Positions 16,413 through 25,793 of a stretch of DNA of 64,000 nt are shown here, piece after piece. The stretch covers positions 25,750-89,749 of IMG/VR virus record IMGVR_UViG_3300025168_009799. One strand, written 5' to 3'. The stretch comes from a virus. A program made the translations under genes and the position numbers. Numbering within the stretch: position 1 is the first letter of the stretch; each line of letters opens with the position of its first letter. The notes under the pieces are model-generated. The model saw nothing but the letters and a program-made list of their open reading frames with translations, made no database searches and was not told the DNA's origin.

Positions 16413-19400
16413 TGAAATATCTTAAGGGAATAAATAGAGACGTAGGACCTACAGCCCAACCAGAGGGAACTTATAGATTTGCTAATAATGCAGTTCTTAA
16501 AAAAGATTATGGCGCTATAGCTAATGAAAGTGGTACAAATGAATTTCCTTCGACAGTTTATATTATTGGAGAATGTAGTTTAGATAATGGAGATTTTATA
16601 TTATTTGAAGCAGACCAAGATCCTACTGGAGATCATTATATAAATAGATATGATAAAAATGGAGTTTTTTTAAATACAGTACTGCATAGGAATGATTTAA
16701 ACTTTTCTACTCTGTTTCCTATTAAAGCTGTTTCTAAAAGAGTTGCAGATGAGTATATTGTTTATTGGACAGATAATAATAATAAACCTGCAGTTTTAAA
16801 TATAGCTAGGCAAGAGACTGCAAATACTACAGTTCCTTTTAATGATTCATTAATATACGGAAGTATTATTAAGGATATTAATAATTTATCTTTAATGAGC
16901 TATTCAGGTTCGGTTCCAGTTATTACAAGCGCAACTGTGGAAGAAGGAGGTAATTTACAAACAGGTACATATTATTTAGCATTAGCTTATATGGGATTAG
17001 ACCGGGTTACTACAAATTATGTAACTATTTCTAATGCTGTATATGTACCAGGATCAAAAGATACTTATGCATGGACAAATATAGTAGGATCCCCAAGTGG
17101 TATTCCTTCTAACAAACAGATAGTTTTTCATGTGGGTAATTTAAATACAACCTTTGAGTTTCTACAACCGGTCATATTAAGACGAGCAGGGGGTGGATAT
17201 GATGCGTTTAAACTAACAGTACAAACAATTGAGGCAGCCGTAGATATAGTTACTTTTTCAGGATCTGAAAATTACTCTACAGCATCTCCAGCAGAAGTCA
17301 TTATAGATTATCCAGTATATGATAAAGCAAAAGCGTTAGAGATTGTTGACAGTGTTTTATATCTAGGAAATTTAGAAGGCTCTTTAGACGTTGGGTATCA
17401 ACCATATGCAAACGCAATTGAATTAGAAGCTACAACTAAGATTATTCACAATTACGAGGACATAGATTTTGTTGAATCTACCTTAGAAGATAATGTAGTT
17501 AAACCTTTAAATAAAAATTCTTATCGTCACGCTCATATGAGTTATATGTATAAAGGTTATACTAGAGAGGAGGTATATGCTTTTTATATTGTATGGGTTT
17601 TAAAAGACGGAAGAGAGACCTATGGGTATCATATACCTGGTAGAACATCATCAAATAATGATAATGAGTTAGACTTAGTAACCAACCCTACAACTGTATT
17701 AGAAAAACAAGTTCCTAATGTTTTTAATTTCCATATGAATTCTTGGATAGATAATAGTAATTATGTTAATAATATGGGATATTGGGAAAATCAAGATGAA
17801 CGGTATCCTATTTCTGATAATTATGAAACTTTGGATGTAAGTGTTGTTGGTAATCCAATTGCTTCATCTAAACCAGATTTAGCAGGAGAGGCAGTTAGAC
17901 ATCATCATTTTCCAAGTAATAATACGTGTGACGATAATACAAATGATTTAAATCCTATTATATCTAATAGTGTTTCTAGTTCATTCACAACAGGTGTAGA
18001 TATTGTAGATGAAGTAGCGCCTGTAAATTGGAATTATGCAGCAGACCCAACAAATATAGACGTAAGAGATTCATTTGGACAAACTCCTCCAATGGGTAAT
18101 AGAATAGAAATATCTACACTTGATGGATTAATATTTTTTGAGCCCAGAAATATTGCAGACGATGCTACAGGAGCAACGCCTTATTATAGCGGTCCACAAC
18201 TTCCTCCAGGATCTTCAACTGATTGGGGTACCAGATTAGCTGGACAAGATTGGATAGAATTTTTTGATTGGCAAACGGGTAATGCAAGTCCTACAGCAGA
18301 TGAAACAAATTTTTTGAATGCAATGAATGCAGTTGGCCCTTTTCATTACGGAGGATTAAGTGGGAGCACTCCTCCTGGAAGTGGTCCTTTGCAATGTAAT
18401 TCTTTTGTACATGGGTGGACTGATCCTTATGGATTTATGTATTCAGCACCAGGTACAACACCAGCTCAAATTGTAGCTAATCCACAGCCTCACCACTGGG
18501 CATTGAATGCATTGGGATCTGCTTCTTGGTGTGCTCCTGGTGCTTGGGGTGTTCATACTCAAGGGTTTGCGTATAAACCAGGAGTAAATGATCATAATAC
18601 TTGTAGTTGGGGAGGTGGAACTATGAATGGCCTTTGGCCCTATGGTGTCCCTAGTTGCCCAGTTGTTTCAGCTCCGCCGTGTGCTTGTGGGTCTCCTACT
18701 AGTGGTACTCCATACCATGGAAGAAAAGAAAAAGCAATATATTATAAACAGTGGTATAATGGACCAATGCCTAATTATCTACAATATGATATTTCATTTA
18801 AAATTAGATGGGTAGGGTCTGGGGTAGCGCAAACATCTACTACTTACACTAGTCCTGGACCAGCTCCTTCGGATTTAAATATCTTAGGATTTCATTTGAA
18901 TAACGTTAAAGTGCCTTCAGATATTGCAGATACTGTTCAAGGGTTTAGAGTTTATAGAGCAGAAAGAGATTGGAAAAACAAACGAGTATGGGGACAAAGC
19001 CCTGCTATTTCGATGAGAGCAGTAGGAGGGTATGACCCTAATCAAGGTGGTGGTAGTAATGTAGGAGTAGTATCACCCTGGCCAAAAGATGAAACGCAGA
19101 CAGATTTCATTCCTAGCGCTGCTGGAGGAAATACGATGTTGCCATATAAGACTTCAGGTTCACCGCCTAAAGGAGCCGAGTATGGAGATATGAGAACAGT
19201 TTGGGTTAGAACAGCTAATCCTGAAAGTCTTGAACAAACGTATCAATCAGATAAAGGGAATCCTACATTCTTTGGTGACCCTGCACAGTATGATATAAAA
19301 TATCCTAACGCTGGATTTGCATTATATGATTTTACATTATTAAGACAATTAAAAAATATTAGACCTGTAAGTTATTTAAGTCTTGTACATTATACCAGGA

Positions 19401-21775
19401 ACCAAGTATTTTCTACTATGCATAATTTAGGGGTTGTACATAATACTGCCCACTGTGCTATGGAATTTATTCCATCTGAAGAAAATAGAATGATTAGAAA
19501 TAGGGCTATTACTTATCAGGGAGCCGCTGATTTAATAGGAGCTAAAGGACTAGGATTTACACAAGAAGATATTATAGGTAGTGGATTTGATAATGAAGCT
19601 ATGGGTAAAACAAATGCTGGTTATACTTCTATAACTTGTCAAATTTCTCCGAATGGTACAGAAAATTCTGGGTCCGAAATTTATTTTACACATCCTTCTA
19701 CGGGCCAGTGTAAAGGTTGGGAAGAACATCCAAGTTATAATCAGGATTGGTTAGCTTACAATACATGGAGTTTTGATCCTTATACTAGAAATTATCCAAT
19801 GATGTTTTCACAAACGCTTCAAGCAAATGGTGCTGAATCTATGACTCCAATAGTTAATCTATCTAGTTTAAAATATAATGTTTATTCAAGATGGAATACG
19901 CAAAAATTAATTCAGACTGGATATTATTGCCCTATAGATAATTTTGATCCTAGAAATCCTACAGCTACATTTAGTACGAAAGATATTTATCCAGACGGTA
20001 TATTTGGAGGAGACACATTTATATGTAGAGTTGGGTATAGAGCAGGACATATGGATAATTATGGAGAGGCATACGCAAGAACTACCGGTTCTAATGTTAT
20101 TAGAACTAACATCTACTCTTCTTTTTCTGCTTCACATAAGAGAGATAATCCACCTCCTTTACAATATAAGGCATTATACTGTACTATGGCTGAAAGTACG
20201 GATAATATCAATTTTAGATATGAGCATTATGATAACTCTAATAACTTATATAAAGCTTGGCCTGCAAGTTCTGCCCAAGCGGTAGTGAATCAGCCTTTAA
20301 CTTTTGATTTAAATAATCAAGTAGGACATGCTTATGATGAAGTTTATTCAGCAGATAATGATGTAAGGTATGCGATAGCGTTTCCATTTATAGATGATAC
20401 AATGGATAAGTTCCCAAACAGAATTATCAAATCAAATGTTGATGCTCAAACTAAAATAGACGCTAATAGAGTATTCTTAGCGAATGATTATAAAGATATT
20501 AGTACTAGTAAAGGTCCTATTAATGAGCTTTTAAATTTATCTAATTTGTTATATATACATTGTGATAGAAGTTTATTTGCAACTAAAGGTAAACAGACGG
20601 TTCAGCTTACTGATACTTCAGAAGCATTTATTGGAAGTGGTGATATTTTTCAACAAGAGCCTCAAGAAGTAATATCTGTTGATCATGGATATGGAGGAAG
20701 ACAATCTATTTTTGGAGGAGTCTCTACACGTTATGGATATTTCTTTATGGATAAAGAAGCTGGAAAAGTATTTCAGTTTGATGGAGAGTTAAATGAGATT
20801 AGTAAATTAGGATTAGAAAAAACATTTAAGGAATTAGCAGGAAGTCCTTTATCTGTTTATGGAGTTCCAGCAGATAGTCCTCTTAGGGGCTTTGGAGTTT
20901 CTTTAGGATGGGATCCTAAATATGATAGACTTTTAGTTACTATAAATACCGTGTCTCCTACTGCAACATTTCTTACTGGCATATCATATAATGGACCTCT
21001 TGGTCCTAATAATGGAGACGGCGCTATAGCCTATTATCCTCCCACTGGGTACTTTCGTGTATTTAGGAATGATGGTGGAGTTCCTAATTGGATTACTTTA
21101 GAATATTCTAATACTGGATATTTTAATCAAGATCATATAACAATCTCTTATTATCCAGAATTTAAAATGTGGGGATCTTTTCATGATTACCATCCTTTTA
21201 TGTATTTTAATAACTACACAAAATTCTTTAGTCATCCTGGAGTATCTGGATCGTTCTTTGATCATTTAGCTGATACTATCCCTGGAAACTTTTATGCAGG
21301 ACAAACACCTGCTGTTCAAGGAATATTTGAGTTTGAATATGTAGTTAATCCACAACCAGAACAGAGTAAATTATTTTATAATGTGCATTATGATGTACAA
21401 GTAAAAAATTCAGCAAATAATCCTGAACATGATTCTGGATTTGACAGTTATTATGTTTATAATTCTAAACAAATCTGTCAGGAGACACAAATTTTACACT
21501 TAGTAAATGCTAGAGTTGTAGACACTTCTGTTATATTAAATCAGTTGAGAGATGATACTGATTTTACTACTGGAAATCTACCAAATTTTACCATGTTTAC
21601 TAATAATTTAACTGGAGCTATAAACAATTCTTATATAGATGCAGCCAAAACAGATCTTAATCGTAGTCGTTTTGTAGATAAATATTTAATTATACGATTA
21701 AAATATAGTAATTCTACAAATAATTTATTAAATTTGTACTCTGCAAATGCAGGGTATCGTCAAAATCACAGATAA
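16412..21775 (+). CDS. Giant tail protein, muzzle/nozzle-like (1787 aa)
   Basis: 1787 aa and overlapping the tubular protein by one base. The N-terminus (MKYLKGINRDVGPTAQPEGT then YRFANNAVL) and repeated beta-rich propeller-like segments (GSIIKDINNLSLMSYSG; VFHVGNLNTTFEFLQPVIL; LLYIHCDRSLFATKGKQTVQ; FMDKEAGKVFQFDGELNEIS) fit the large beta-propeller tail proteins that close the tail tube in podoviruses (muzzle in crAss-like phages). A Gly/Pro/Trp-rich insertion with many histidines (about residues 560-770) lies in the middle and looks like an exposed or host-facing region. The residues after it return to the beta-rich pattern. It is probably the distal tail tube component through which DNA and cargo leave. 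Confidence 0.65.
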   Translation: MKYLKGINRDVGPTAQPEGTYRFANNAVLKKDYGAIANESGTNEFPSTVYIIGECSLDNGDFILFEADQDPTGDHYINRYDKNGVFLNTVLHRNDLNFSTLFPIKAVSKRVADEYIVYWTDNNNKPAVLNIARQETANTTVPFNDSLIYGSIIKDINNLSLMSYSGSVPVITSATVEEGGNLQTGTYYLALAYMGLDRVTTNYVTISNAVYVPGSKDTYAWTNIVGSPSGIPSNKQIVFHVGNLNTTFEFLQPVILRRAGGGYDAFKLTVQTIEAAVDIVTFSGSENYSTASPAEVIIDYPVYDKAKALEIVDSVLYLGNLEGSLDVGYQPYANAIELEATTKIIHNYEDIDFVESTLEDNVVKPLNKNSYRHAHMSYMYKGYTREEVYAFYIVWVLKDGRETYGYHIPGRTSSNNDNELDLVTNPTTVLEKQVPNVFNFHMNSWIDNSNYVNNMGYWENQDERYPISDNYETLDVSVVGNPIASSKPDLAGEAVRHHHFPSNNTCDDNTNDLNPIISNSVSSSFTTGVDIVDEVAPVNWNYAADPTNIDVRDSFGQTPPMGNRIEISTLDGLIFFEPRNIADDATGATPYYSGPQLPPGSSTDWGTRLAGQDWIEFFDWQTGNASPTADETNFLNAMNAVGPFHYGGLSGSTPPGSGPLQCNSFVHGWTDPYGFMYSAPGTTPAQIVANPQPHHWALNALGSASWCAPGAWGVHTQGFAYKPGVNDHNTCSWGGGTMNGLWPYGVPSCPVVSAPPCACGSPTSGTPYHGRKEKAIYYKQWYNGPMPNYLQYDISFKIRWVGSGVAQTSTTYTSPGPAPSDLNILGFHLNNVKVPSDIADTVQGFRVYRAERDWKNKRVWGQSPAISMRAVGGYDPNQGGGSNVGVVSPWPKDETQTDFIPSAAGGNTMLPYKTSGSPPKGAEYGDMRTVWVRTANPESLEQTYQSDKGNPTFFGDPAQYDIKYPNAGFALYDFTLLRQLKNIRPVSYLSLVHYTRNQVFSTMHNLGVVHNTAHCAMEFIPSEENRMIRNRAITYQGAADLIGAKGLGFTQEDIIGSGFDNEAMGKTNAGYTSITCQISPNGTENSGSEIYFTHPSTGQCKGWEEHPSYNQDWLAYNTWSFDPYTRNYPMMFSQTLQANGAESMTPIVNLSSLKYNVYSRWNTQKLIQTGYYCPIDNFDPRNPTATFSTKDIYPDGIFGGDTFICRVGYRAGHMDNYGEAYARTTGSNVIRTNIYSSFSASHKRDNPPPLQYKALYCTMAESTDNINFRYEHYDNSNNLYKAWPASSAQAVVNQPLTFDLNNQVGHAYDEVYSADNDVRYAIAFPFIDDTMDKFPNRIIKSNVDAQTKIDANRVFLANDYKDISTSKGPINELLNLSNLLYIHCDRSLFATKGKQTVQLTDTSEAFIGSGDIFQQEPQEVISVDHGYGGRQSIFGGVSTRYGYFFMDKEAGKVFQFDGELNEISKLGLEKTFKELAGSPLSVYGVPADSPLRGFGVSLGWDPKYDRLLVTINTVSPTATFLTGISYNGPLGPNNGDGAIAYYPPTGYFRVFRNDGGVPNWITLEYSNTGYFNQDHITISYYPEFKMWGSFHDYHPFMYFNNYTKFFSHPGVSGSFFDHLADTIPGNFYAGQTPAVQGIFEFEYVVNPQPEQSKLFYNVHYDVQVKNSANNPEHDSGFDSYYVYNSKQICQETQILHLVNARVVDTSVILNQLRDDTDFTTGNLPNFTMFTNNLTGAINNSYIDAAKTDLNRSRFVDKYLIIRLKYSNSTNNLLNLYSANAGYRQNHR

Positions 21776-21776
21776 T

Positions 21777-23153
21777 ATGAAAACAAAAAACTTTAAATAT
21801 GAAAAAGGAGGCGCAGGTGCAAGCATGTCTAGATATAAGAAACCTAAAAAATATCAGACTGCTGGAGTATATGGCCAATCTCAACTAAATCTAAACCCTA
21901 ATAACGCTGGTACTCAACAGTTTAGGTATACTTCTCAAGATCCCAATGCTATGGCTCTTGCACAACAAGGAGCCGATCAAGCAGGTCAAGACTATGATCA
22001 AGGTATCCAAGAGCATGATATGCAAATGGAGCTAGACGCAAAGAAATCTCAGATGGCTAATACAGCTGTTGGTACTGGATTAACCTTGGCAAATAAAGGA
22101 AATATGACAGCTAATTTTGCTGCTCAGAAGGCTTTTAAACAGCAAGTTTCTGATCAAATGGCTACAGGAATGTCAAAAAAGATGGCAACTGACGCTGTAC
22201 TACAAAGCGGTGCAACAAAACCAATGGCTCAAGGACTATTAGGTACAGGAACAGCTACAGTAGGTATGTCTAATGCTATTAATGTAGGTTCTTTAATTGG
22301 ATCTGTAGGAGGAAACTACTTAGAAGGAGCTTGGTCAGATGATGATGCTACTACTTATACTACAAAAGAAGGTATAGCAGGAGCTATAAAGACTGGATCT
22401 ACTTGGGCTGGATACGGTAATATGATATTACCAGGAGTAGGAGGACTAGTTGGAGGTGTAGCAGGAGTTGTGTCTAGTATCTTTACTGGTAAAAGTAAAG
22501 CAAGAAAAGCTAAAAAAGAGCGTAAAAGACTAGAACGAGAGTTTAAAGATAGACAAGGGCAATTTACGCAGAGGATAGGACAACTTAGATCTCAGGGTCA
22601 GCAGCAAGTTGGAGCTATGATGGGTAATAAATTAGGAGGTCCTAGACAATACGCTCATGGAGGACGTAGATTATATGGAAATGGAGGACCACCAATGGTA
22701 TATGGAAAGGGAGGAATGCAAATGGTATATGGAGATGGAGGACCCCCAATTGATCCACCACCAATGGAGCAAGATACCACTCGTGTTGAATTAACAGCAC
22801 AGCAAGAATATCAGCGATGGTTAGAAATGCAAAGACAGTTAGAGATGCAAAAATATATGGAATCAACAATGAGGCAGACTGCTGATAACGAAAGGCTAAT
22901 GCCAATGCCAATGCCTCCTCCTGCTGCCGCAGATAATACTTATGTACCACCATCAGCTGAGGAGTTAATGGAGCTGCAAAAGTTGTATCAGATGCAAAAG
23001 ACGACGGGTCAGTCAGGTAAGATGCAACTTGGAGGAATTCAAGCTATACCTGAAGAACAAATGGTTACAATGCAGCAATATCAACAACCTATGCAAGGTA
23101 TGCAACCAATGAATACTATGCCTTTTCTTAGAGGAGGATTTAAAAGATATTAA
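21777..23153 (+). CDS. Gly/Gln/Met-rich virion protein
   Basis: 458 aa from the ATG at 21777. An upstream in-frame ATG at 21747 would overlap the tail gene by 29 bases, so the downstream start, one base after that stop, is preferred. The central part carries small-residue hydrophobic stretches (MILPGVGGLVGGVAGVVSSI, about residues 218-237) like a glycine-zipper membrane segment. A Lys/Arg helix (KARKAKKERKRLEREFKDRQ) follows, then a low-complexity Gly/Pro/Met/Gln tail (YGNGGPPMVYGKGG). Such internal virion proteins are often ejected and can insert in membranes. It precedes the row of giant cargo candidates, consistent with an ejected role. Confidence 0.55.
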   Translation: MKTKNFKYEKGGAGASMSRYKKPKKYQTAGVYGQSQLNLNPNNAGTQQFRYTSQDPNAMALAQQGADQAGQDYDQGIQEHDMQMELDAKKSQMANTAVGTGLTLANKGNMTANFAAQKAFKQQVSDQMATGMSKKMATDAVLQSGATKPMAQGLLGTGTATVGMSNAINVGSLIGSVGGNYLEGAWSDDDATTYTTKEGIAGAIKTGSTWAGYGNMILPGVGGLVGGVAGVVSSIFTGKSKARKAKKERKRLEREFKDRQGQFTQRIGQLRSQGQQQVGAMMGNKLGGPRQYAHGGRRLYGNGGPPMVYGKGGMQMVYGDGGPPIDPPPMEQDTTRVELTAQQEYQRWLEMQRQLEMQKYMESTMRQTADNERLMPMPMPPPAAADNTYVPPSAEELMELQKLYQMQKTTGQSGKMQLGGIQAIPEEQMVTMQQYQQPMQGMQPMNTMPFLRGGFKRY

Positions 23154-23154
23154 T

Positions 23155-25779
23155 ATGAATACTAAAGCATTACTAAAAATACTAGAGAAAAGACTTAAAG
23201 AGAAAGAAGTTACTAAACTTCCTGGAGGAGAAATGAAAACGATTCCTGGTTCAGACGCTGTAGAGTTTAAAGGACAATCACATGAGCAGGGGGGTATTAA
23301 ATTAGACAAACTTACTGAAGTAGAAGGAGGAGAAACTATGGATAAAGTAGTTTTAAAAGATGGTGTTCCTAATGACTATTTCTTTTCAAAACATTTAAAA
23401 CATAACGGTAAGAGCTTTGCTCAATTACATAAAGAGATTTTAAAGTTTGGAGGTGCAAAATCACAGCAAAAGATTCAAAATTTAGCTAGGCTTCAAGAGC
23501 AGAGAGCGGGCCGAGATGTGAATATAGTTTTAGGTGATAAAGTTATGTATGGTAATGATGCAGGAAAGTATATGAGTAATTATGTAGCACGAAAAGGAGG
23601 AGTAAGAAAATACCATATGGGAGGTAAAAAAGAACATGGGGTGAATACACCTATGCCTCTACTTCAACACACGCATACAAGTTATAATAAGAATCAGACA
23701 GACACAGAATGGGAAGAAGGGTCATCTCTTTATAATGGAGAATCAGCAACAGAATCTATTATTCTTTCTAGACCGGTATCTATAGATGATTTACAAAAGT
23801 TTTCAGAGGCAGAACTAAATGAATTTATAGAAAAGGAAGGTAAGTGGGTTCCAAAAAGATTTGAAGCAAAGTACCCAGAACTTACTCAAAAAATATTAGA
23901 CGGAAAAAGAAAAGCTCGACAGGATGCAATAGACTATAATTTTAATCAGGATATGCAAAGAACTCAAGCAATGAGTGTAGCGCAAACAGATAATACTACA
24001 GTGGTTAATAATCAACTTTATCCGGATGGTCAGGGTGGTTATACTAGCATGAATGACGACTATGAGGAGCCGTCTTATAATCATATAGAAATTCCTCATC
24101 AAAATGTAGATCTAGATTACAATCCACTGCAAAATGCTACTCTTGTACTAAAGAATGCTCAAATTAGAAATAATAATATTAATAATAAGAATAATACTAC
24201 AAAAAAGAAAAATTCTGGAAGTGGAAGTGGGAGCGGAAGTGGAAGTGGAAGTGGAAGTAATAATAACTCTACTAAGAAACAGGATTATAAATATACAGGA
24301 TTTGAGAATAGAGCTGATGGTAATAGATTTAGAAACTGGTTAAATTTAAATTATCCAGAATTTGCTTCAGAAATTGATTTAGATAAAAAAGGAAGTCATA
24401 CTAATAAGTATATTAAAAAGGGTTTAGAAAAATATGGAGATGAGTATACTGCATATTTATCTAACGAAGATAATTATGGAGGAGATACTTTTGATGTAGA
24501 TGAAAATAGAGACGGAGATGATCTTAAGGTTAATCAGTTTGGATATACTCAAGACGAGTGGTATAACTTACCTATGGCAGAAAAAAATGCATACTTCGCT
24601 GGAATAGATAATGAAAGGGTTGCAGAAGATGAAAACTATATAGAAGATGCTAATAAAGCTTACCACTTAGATAAGTTTGATCAACAATCTAATTTATCTA
24701 ATGATTGGGTAGACGTTGTAATGAAAGACGGTAGAAAAGTTAGAGTCCCTCGAGATAAGAAAGATGCTTATGTAGGTAATGATAATTATGATGAGGCTGC
24801 TTCACATTGGACTGATAACTTATCACAAAGAGAATCGGTCACTGGATTAGGTGAAGGGAGTTACACAGATGACGAAGGAAACTTGTGGGAGAAAGACAAA
24901 GCAGGTAGATGGAGAGTGAAGTATTCAAAACCAGGTACTGAGTTTGGAGACGATGAAAAAGTTTTAGATGATGACTGGACAACACTGGAAGCTAGAAATT
25001 ATCCAGGAGAAATGAATTTAACTCCTATGGGAGATCAAACTGATGGTACAAATGATAAAAAGGGTAAAAATAGTATGTGGCAAAAAACTAAAAACTTTGT
25101 TGGTAATACAGATATAAAAGGTTTATTAGTTGATTTAGCACAATTCTTACCAGTACATATGGCAATGAAAGATAAGCCAGGGCATATGAAACAATATGCT
25201 CCAATGCCTGAAGTAAGACTAAATAGAGTTAAATTTAATGAAGCTAGATCTAAGAACTCTGCAGATTTTAATGCATTAAATTTAGGTATAGATAATGCAG
25301 GACATGATCCTAGTTCTTTTGCTAAAAAGATGGCCTTATATGGTAAATCACAACAAGCTGATTTAGCTATTGATGGGACAGAAGCTAGAGAGAATGCAAA
25401 AATAGACGCAGCTGAAGCAGGAACAAACGTCGGTATTAGATCAGAAAATCTTAAAAATAGATTATATGTAGACGAGTTTAACTTGGCTTCTGACTCTGCT
25501 ACATTTGATAGAAAGTTAAATGCTATGAGCTCAGCAGTTCAGAATTTAGGATTGCTAAGAGAAAGAGCGTTACAATATAAAGGACAAAAATTAATGGCGG
25601 ATGCTGTTGGTAGAGACGGTATTAATACAAGACAAAACTTACGTGGAGACATGTTAACTAAATATTCACATAGAACTATTAATGGTATGAAATTCTCTGA
25701 GATGAATGACGCTGATCAAAGTTCTTTTATTGCTAATGTAACTAACAATAATCTGAATGTAATGGATTTGTTCGATTGA
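23155..25779 (+). CDS. Cargo-type internal virion protein with a Gly-Ser linker (874 aa)
   Basis: The N-terminal region (about residues 18-60) includes LPGGEMKTIPGSDAVEFKG then SHEQGGIKLDKLTEVEGGET, a motif I recognise from virion proteins of crAss-like and other large Bacteroidota phages. A helical section (residues 75-160) with a conserved GNDAGKYMSNYVARKGG follows. At about residues 340-370 lies an Asn-rich tract and a (Gly-Ser)n linker encoded by seven ggaagt-type hexamers. The C-terminal half is acidic and helical. There are no catalytic motifs. Placed between the tail and RNA polymerase genes, it is likely packaged and ejected with the vRNAP. Confidence 0.6.
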   Translation: MNTKALLKILEKRLKEKEVTKLPGGEMKTIPGSDAVEFKGQSHEQGGIKLDKLTEVEGGETMDKVVLKDGVPNDYFFSKHLKHNGKSFAQLHKEILKFGGAKSQQKIQNLARLQEQRAGRDVNIVLGDKVMYGNDAGKYMSNYVARKGGVRKYHMGGKKEHGVNTPMPLLQHTHTSYNKNQTDTEWEEGSSLYNGESATESIILSRPVSIDDLQKFSEAELNEFIEKEGKWVPKRFEAKYPELTQKILDGKRKARQDAIDYNFNQDMQRTQAMSVAQTDNTTVVNNQLYPDGQGGYTSMNDDYEEPSYNHIEIPHQNVDLDYNPLQNATLVLKNAQIRNNNINNKNNTTKKKNSGSGSGSGSGSGSGSNNNSTKKQDYKYTGFENRADGNRFRNWLNLNYPEFASEIDLDKKGSHTNKYIKKGLEKYGDEYTAYLSNEDNYGGDTFDVDENRDGDDLKVNQFGYTQDEWYNLPMAEKNAYFAGIDNERVAEDENYIEDANKAYHLDKFDQQSNLSNDWVDVVMKDGRKVRVPRDKKDAYVGNDNYDEAASHWTDNLSQRESVTGLGEGSYTDDEGNLWEKDKAGRWRVKYSKPGTEFGDDEKVLDDDWTTLEARNYPGEMNLTPMGDQTDGTNDKKGKNSMWQKTKNFVGNTDIKGLLVDLAQFLPVHMAMKDKPGHMKQYAPMPEVRLNRVKFNEARSKNSADFNALNLGIDNAGHDPSSFAKKMALYGKSQQADLAIDGTEARENAKIDAAEAGTNVGIRSENLKNRLYVDEFNLASDSATFDRKLNAMSSAVQNLGLLRERALQYKGQKLMADAVGRDGINTRQNLRGDMLTKYSHRTINGMKFSEMNDADQSSFIANVTNNNLNVMDLFD
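24217..24258 (+). repeat. Hexamer microsatellite coding for a Gly-Ser linker
   Basis: Seven hexamers in frame, six ggaagt and one ggg-agc variant, encode alternating Gly and Ser. Asn-rich stretches flank both sides (24164-24200 and 24259-24270). A pure hexamer run can change copy number by slippage without breaking the frame, so linker length may vary between isolates. Confidence 0.85.
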
Positions 25780-25793
25780 TAAAATAATTAAAT

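Noticed and set aside
18627-20285. Additional frames within the giant tail gene
   Set aside because: They are same-strand out-of-frame shadows of the 1787-aa tail gene and encode no recognisable domain.
21747-21776. Upstream start for the Gly/Gln/Met-rich protein
   Set aside because: It would place 29 coding bases inside the tail gene, while the ATG at 21777 sits right after the tail stop and precedes the same protein.
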